This document shows positions 62,116 to 64,000 of a DNA stretch of 64,000 nucleotides, in pieces. Under the pieces are notes generated by a model. It was not told where the DNA came from. It did not search any database and saw only the letters and a program-made list of their open reading frames with translations. Position 1 is the stretch's first letter; each line of letters starts with the position of its first letter. The DNA comes from Weissella paramesenteroides ATCC 33313 (lineage in GTDB: Bacteria; Bacillota; Bacilli; Lactobacillales; Lactobacillaceae): positions 448,561 through 512,560 of the forward strand of contig NZ_GG697128.1 of the NCBI RefSeq assembly GCF_000160575.1, read 5' to 3'. The position numbers and the translations under genes are program-made.

Positions 62116-62655
62116 ATGAAAACATTAGAATATGGTTTACCACGTTTACGAACAAAGCAATTGACAATGCTAGGGATTTTAATCGCCTTACAATTAGTCA
62201 TTAGTCGTTTCTCATTGGGTACCGCCACGGTAAAAGTTGGCTTTACTTTCTTAATTGTCGGCATCATTGCCAAATGGTATGGTCCTGCTTGGGGGATGCT
62301 AGTAGCAATCTTCACTGATGTGATTGGTAGTTTGATTAATGGCTATGGTTATTTCTGGGGATTCACCCTATCTGCTGTCTTAGGTGCTGCAATTTATGGT
62401 TTCTCTTTCTATAAGCAGCAGACAATATCTTGGTTGCGAGTAATCATTACCGTAAGTATTGTTTTGGTCGTTGTTAATGTGATTCTTAACACACTATGGG
62501 TTGCCATGATCGGTAATATTCATAATAGTGGCACAATTATTTCTCTATTGTGGATCCGTATTATTAAACAGCTTATCTTTTTACCTATTCAAAGTATTTT
62601 ATTATATTTTTTGCTTAACAATCAGACGATTGAACAACTACACCAAAAAATATAA
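62116..62655 (+). CDS. folT: ECF folate transporter S component FolT
   Basis: Membrane folate-binding subunit of 179 residues with six likely helices. LTMLGILIALQLVISRFSLGTATVKVG (split at the Gly) and GFTFLIVGIIAKWYGP are typical of FolT, with the Arg-lined pocket and the C-terminal RIIKQLIFLPIQSILLY. The upstream THF riboswitch confirms the substrate class. It would use the general EcfAAT energising module located elsewhere. Confidence 0.95.
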   Translation: MKTLEYGLPRLRTKQLTMLGILIALQLVISRFSLGTATVKVGFTFLIVGIIAKWYGPAWGMLVAIFTDVIGSLINGYGYFWGFTLSAVLGAAIYGFSFYKQQTISWLRVIITVSIVLVVVNVILNTLWVAMIGNIHNSGTIISLLWIRIIKQLIFLPIQSILLYFLLNNQTIEQLHQKI

Positions 62656-62663
62656 AACAAATG

Positions 62664-62694
62664 AAAAGCCAGTCATAATATTGACTGGCTTTTC
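62664..62694 (+). terminator. Intrinsic terminator of folT
   Basis: AAAAGCCAGTCA / TGACTGGCTTTT arms with a 7-base loop and T-rich tail. Confidence 0.85.
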
Positions 62695-62799
62695 TGGTAT
62701 ACCGGCTGTTAAAGAAATATCTCTGTTACTTAAATCATAAAAAGTGTTATCATCAAAATGACTAATTATAGAAATTAGAAAGTATTTTTTAACCTATCA

Positions 62800-63099
62800 T
62801 TAGTAACTTCGATGAATGCGCAACCCGATTTTTCGACAAACAACCTCAAATGAACTAGCAAACTTATTACGGACATCTGGTGTGGCAAATGTTAATTTCG
62901 TTTCTGAACACACATCACCACATCCAATCCAGTAGACACAACTGTCGTATACTTGACCAACAAAAATTTCTTGCTGGCCAGCAACCATTGATTCCAATGA
63001 TGCAATCAGCTGACAGACAGTCTGCTCTGGAATATCTCGTGAGCTTTGTAATAGTTGCCGAATTACAGCACATTGGACTAACTTGTTCTCTTGGCACAT
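62800..63099 (-). CDS. Small cysteine-containing protein of unknown function, possibly nonsense-interrupted
   Basis: A 99-residue ORF with six Cys (for example SCVYWIGCGDVCSE) and two Arg-rich ends, no recognised family. The best ribosome site (GGAGG) serves an ATG at 63114 that is in frame but followed after four codons by TAA; the listed start is the ATG directly after that stop. Either translation restarts (TAAATG) or the gene has a nonsense mutation in its fifth codon. Confidence is limited to the reading frame being real. Confidence 0.5.
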   Translation of the reverse strand: MCQENKLVQCAVIRQLLQSSRDIPEQTVCQLIASLESMVAGQQEIFVGQVYDSCVYWIGCGDVCSETKLTFATPDVRNKFASSFEVVCRKIGLRIHRSY

Positions 63100-63171
63100 T
63101 TATACTTCTTGCATATCTAGCCTCCAAAACTTGTTTCTGACTTGTGTCAGTTACTATTTAATTTTCCATAA

Positions 63172-63190
63172 TTATGATAACCTATCATAA
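63172..63190. promoter_or_regulatory. Palindrome in the mntR-like promoter region
   Basis: Perfect TTATGATA-ACC-TATCATAA in the gap between the small ORF and the regulator gene. The length and symmetry suit a DtxR/MntR-family operator, so autoregulation is possible. Confidence 0.5.
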
Positions 63191-63301
63191 ATGTTTTAAC
63201 AAACATATAATTTTGTTTTCCTGAAATAAAACATGACTACCTGTTTCAACATACAATTAACAGCCTTAACTACTACACAACAAACGAGGAATTTTCACAT
63301 T

Positions 63302-63958
63302 ATGACCGAATCGATTTCTAAAACCCAGTATTTACAAACAATCTTAGAATTAAGCGGCGGCGATGAGTCAACAAAAATTTCAAATAACCAAATTGCTGAG
63401 CATTTAAATGTAACCCCTTCATCAGTTTCAAACATGTTAGCAAAACTTCAAGAAGCGGGCGAAGTTGACGTGGTCCCTTATTATGGTGTCACATTAACGA
63501 AACCTGGACGTGAAACTGCCTTACGTTTAATCCGATCACATCGTTTGATCGAGACATTTGGTGCCACAAAACTAGGACTGTCAATTTCCGAAGCTCATTC
63601 TAATGCTGATCATCTTGACCATGATGCAAATGATCAATTCATCAATGCGCTAGATAAATATTTAGATTTCCCATCACTAAGTCCCCAAGGTCTTGTCATT
63701 CCTGATATTGACCACCACTACTCTCCAAAATCATTACGGACATTGCGTGAAGCAACTGATAATGAAACTGTTACTATTAACAGTTTTACTGAGGATTTAG
63801 AGTTACTACAATATACTGAAACTTTACATCTGGACCTAAACAGCACTTGGACAATCAAAGAACGCCTGCCATTTGATGGACCATTGGTGTTAGTTTCTGG
63901 CGATAGGACAATCCAAGTCACACAACATGCCGCAGATTTTATCTATATCAACGACTAA
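63302..63958 (+). CDS. DtxR/MntR-family metal-dependent regulator
   Basis: Regulator of 218 residues. The winged helix is NNQIAEHLNVTPSSVSNMLAKLQEAGEVDVVPYYGVTLT (about 27-66). The metal-binding/dimer domain follows with RSHRLIETF and the Glu/His-rich SEAHSNADHLDHD. The C-terminal SH3-like extension is typical of SloR/MntR-type proteins rather than of short MntR. It probably represses mntH (25904) with Mn. The start at 63302 follows GAGGAATTTTCACATT; a longer reading lacks a ribosome site. Confidence 0.88.
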   Translation: MTESISKTQYLQTILELSGGDESTKISNNQIAEHLNVTPSSVSNMLAKLQEAGEVDVVPYYGVTLTKPGRETALRLIRSHRLIETFGATKLGLSISEAHSNADHLDHDANDQFINALDKYLDFPSLSPQGLVIPDIDHHYSPKSLRTLREATDNETVTINSFTEDLELLQYTETLHLDLNSTWTIKERLPFDGPLVLVSGDRTIQVTQHAADFIYIND

Positions 63959-64000
63959 ACTATCCCATTTATATACAAAAACACACAAAAAAACATTGAT

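Noticed and set aside
1..64000. CRISPR array, tRNA/rRNA genes, prophage or plasmid functions
   Set aside because: No regularly spaced repeats, cloverleaf or rRNA signature, integrase, or replication genes were seen; the recurrent repeats are irregularly spaced and intergenic.

Overview
The window comes from a low-GC Gram-positive lactic acid bacterium, most likely Weissella or a close relative in the Leuconostoc/Weissella branch of Lactobacillaceae. This placement is an inference from gene content. It rests on a Lys-type MurE, a VanX-like D-Ala-D-Ala dipeptidase (typical of intrinsically vancomycin-resistant heterofermenters), ECF vitamin transporters, PepX, a gluconate kinase and AT-rich intergenic DNA. 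Almost every gene is on the minus strand. The plus-strand exceptions are the thiamine ykoEDC unit, vanX, the aspartokinase, folT and a DtxR/MntR-type regulator. No rRNA, tRNA, CRISPR array, phage module, intact insertion sequence or plasmid gene was seen, so this looks like ordinary chromosome.

Layout. 1-5.2 kb: 5' part of gntK, then yhaO-yhaN-yhaM (SbcCD-like nuclease/ATPase pair plus a 3'-5' exoribonuclease). 5.4-15.7 kb: yheA/ylbF family gene, a class A PBP, argR, argS, a DUF2187 gene, murE, an RdgB/HAM1 pyrophosphatase, folC and dgkB. 15.7-20.4 kb: rsmF-like methyltransferase and the translationally coupled gatCAB operon. 20.5-31.3 kb: HAD phosphatase, pepX, a padR-DUF1700-DUF4097 envelope operon, mntH, rbsK-yehS, an aldo/keto reductase and prs. 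31.4-34.3 kb: TPP riboswitch and ykoEDC. 34.3-37.4 kb: a leader peptide with three consecutive Trp codons and a terminator hairpin, then a peptide-binding protein gene and an amidohydrolase gene. 37.5-44.9 kb: complete shikimate operon (aroE, DAHP synthase, aroB, aroC, aroA, aroK, aroD) ending in an unrecognised gene. 44.9-49.3 kb: ECF S component, aminotransferase, vanX and a membrane-anchored hypothetical. 49.4-59.5 kb: lysine operon (alr-lysA-dapH-deacetylase-dapA-dapB-aminotransferase-asd) under a lysine riboswitch, divergent from an aspartokinase gene. 59.7-64 kb: a conserved hypothetical, a LacI-family regulator, a THF riboswitch with folT, a small cysteine-containing ORF behind a premature stop, and an MntR-like regulator.

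The genes link around cell wall and amino-acid supply. The lysine operon makes lysine for the Lys-type MurE and carries alanine racemase. VanX removes D-Ala-D-Ala. The shikimate operon supplies chorismate, and the neighbouring Trp-codon leader suggests that peptide uptake responds to tryptophan. Three riboswitch classes (TPP, lysine, THF) control vitamin uptake or lysine synthesis.

The most novel-looking structures are two. The first is a recurrent intergenic element of about 135 bp, with half-copies and one deletion derivative. It usually sits between a minus-strand stop codon and an intrinsic terminator, so it would form a conserved 3'-UTR module. The second is the Trp-rich leader with mutually exclusive hairpins in front of a peptide-binding protein.
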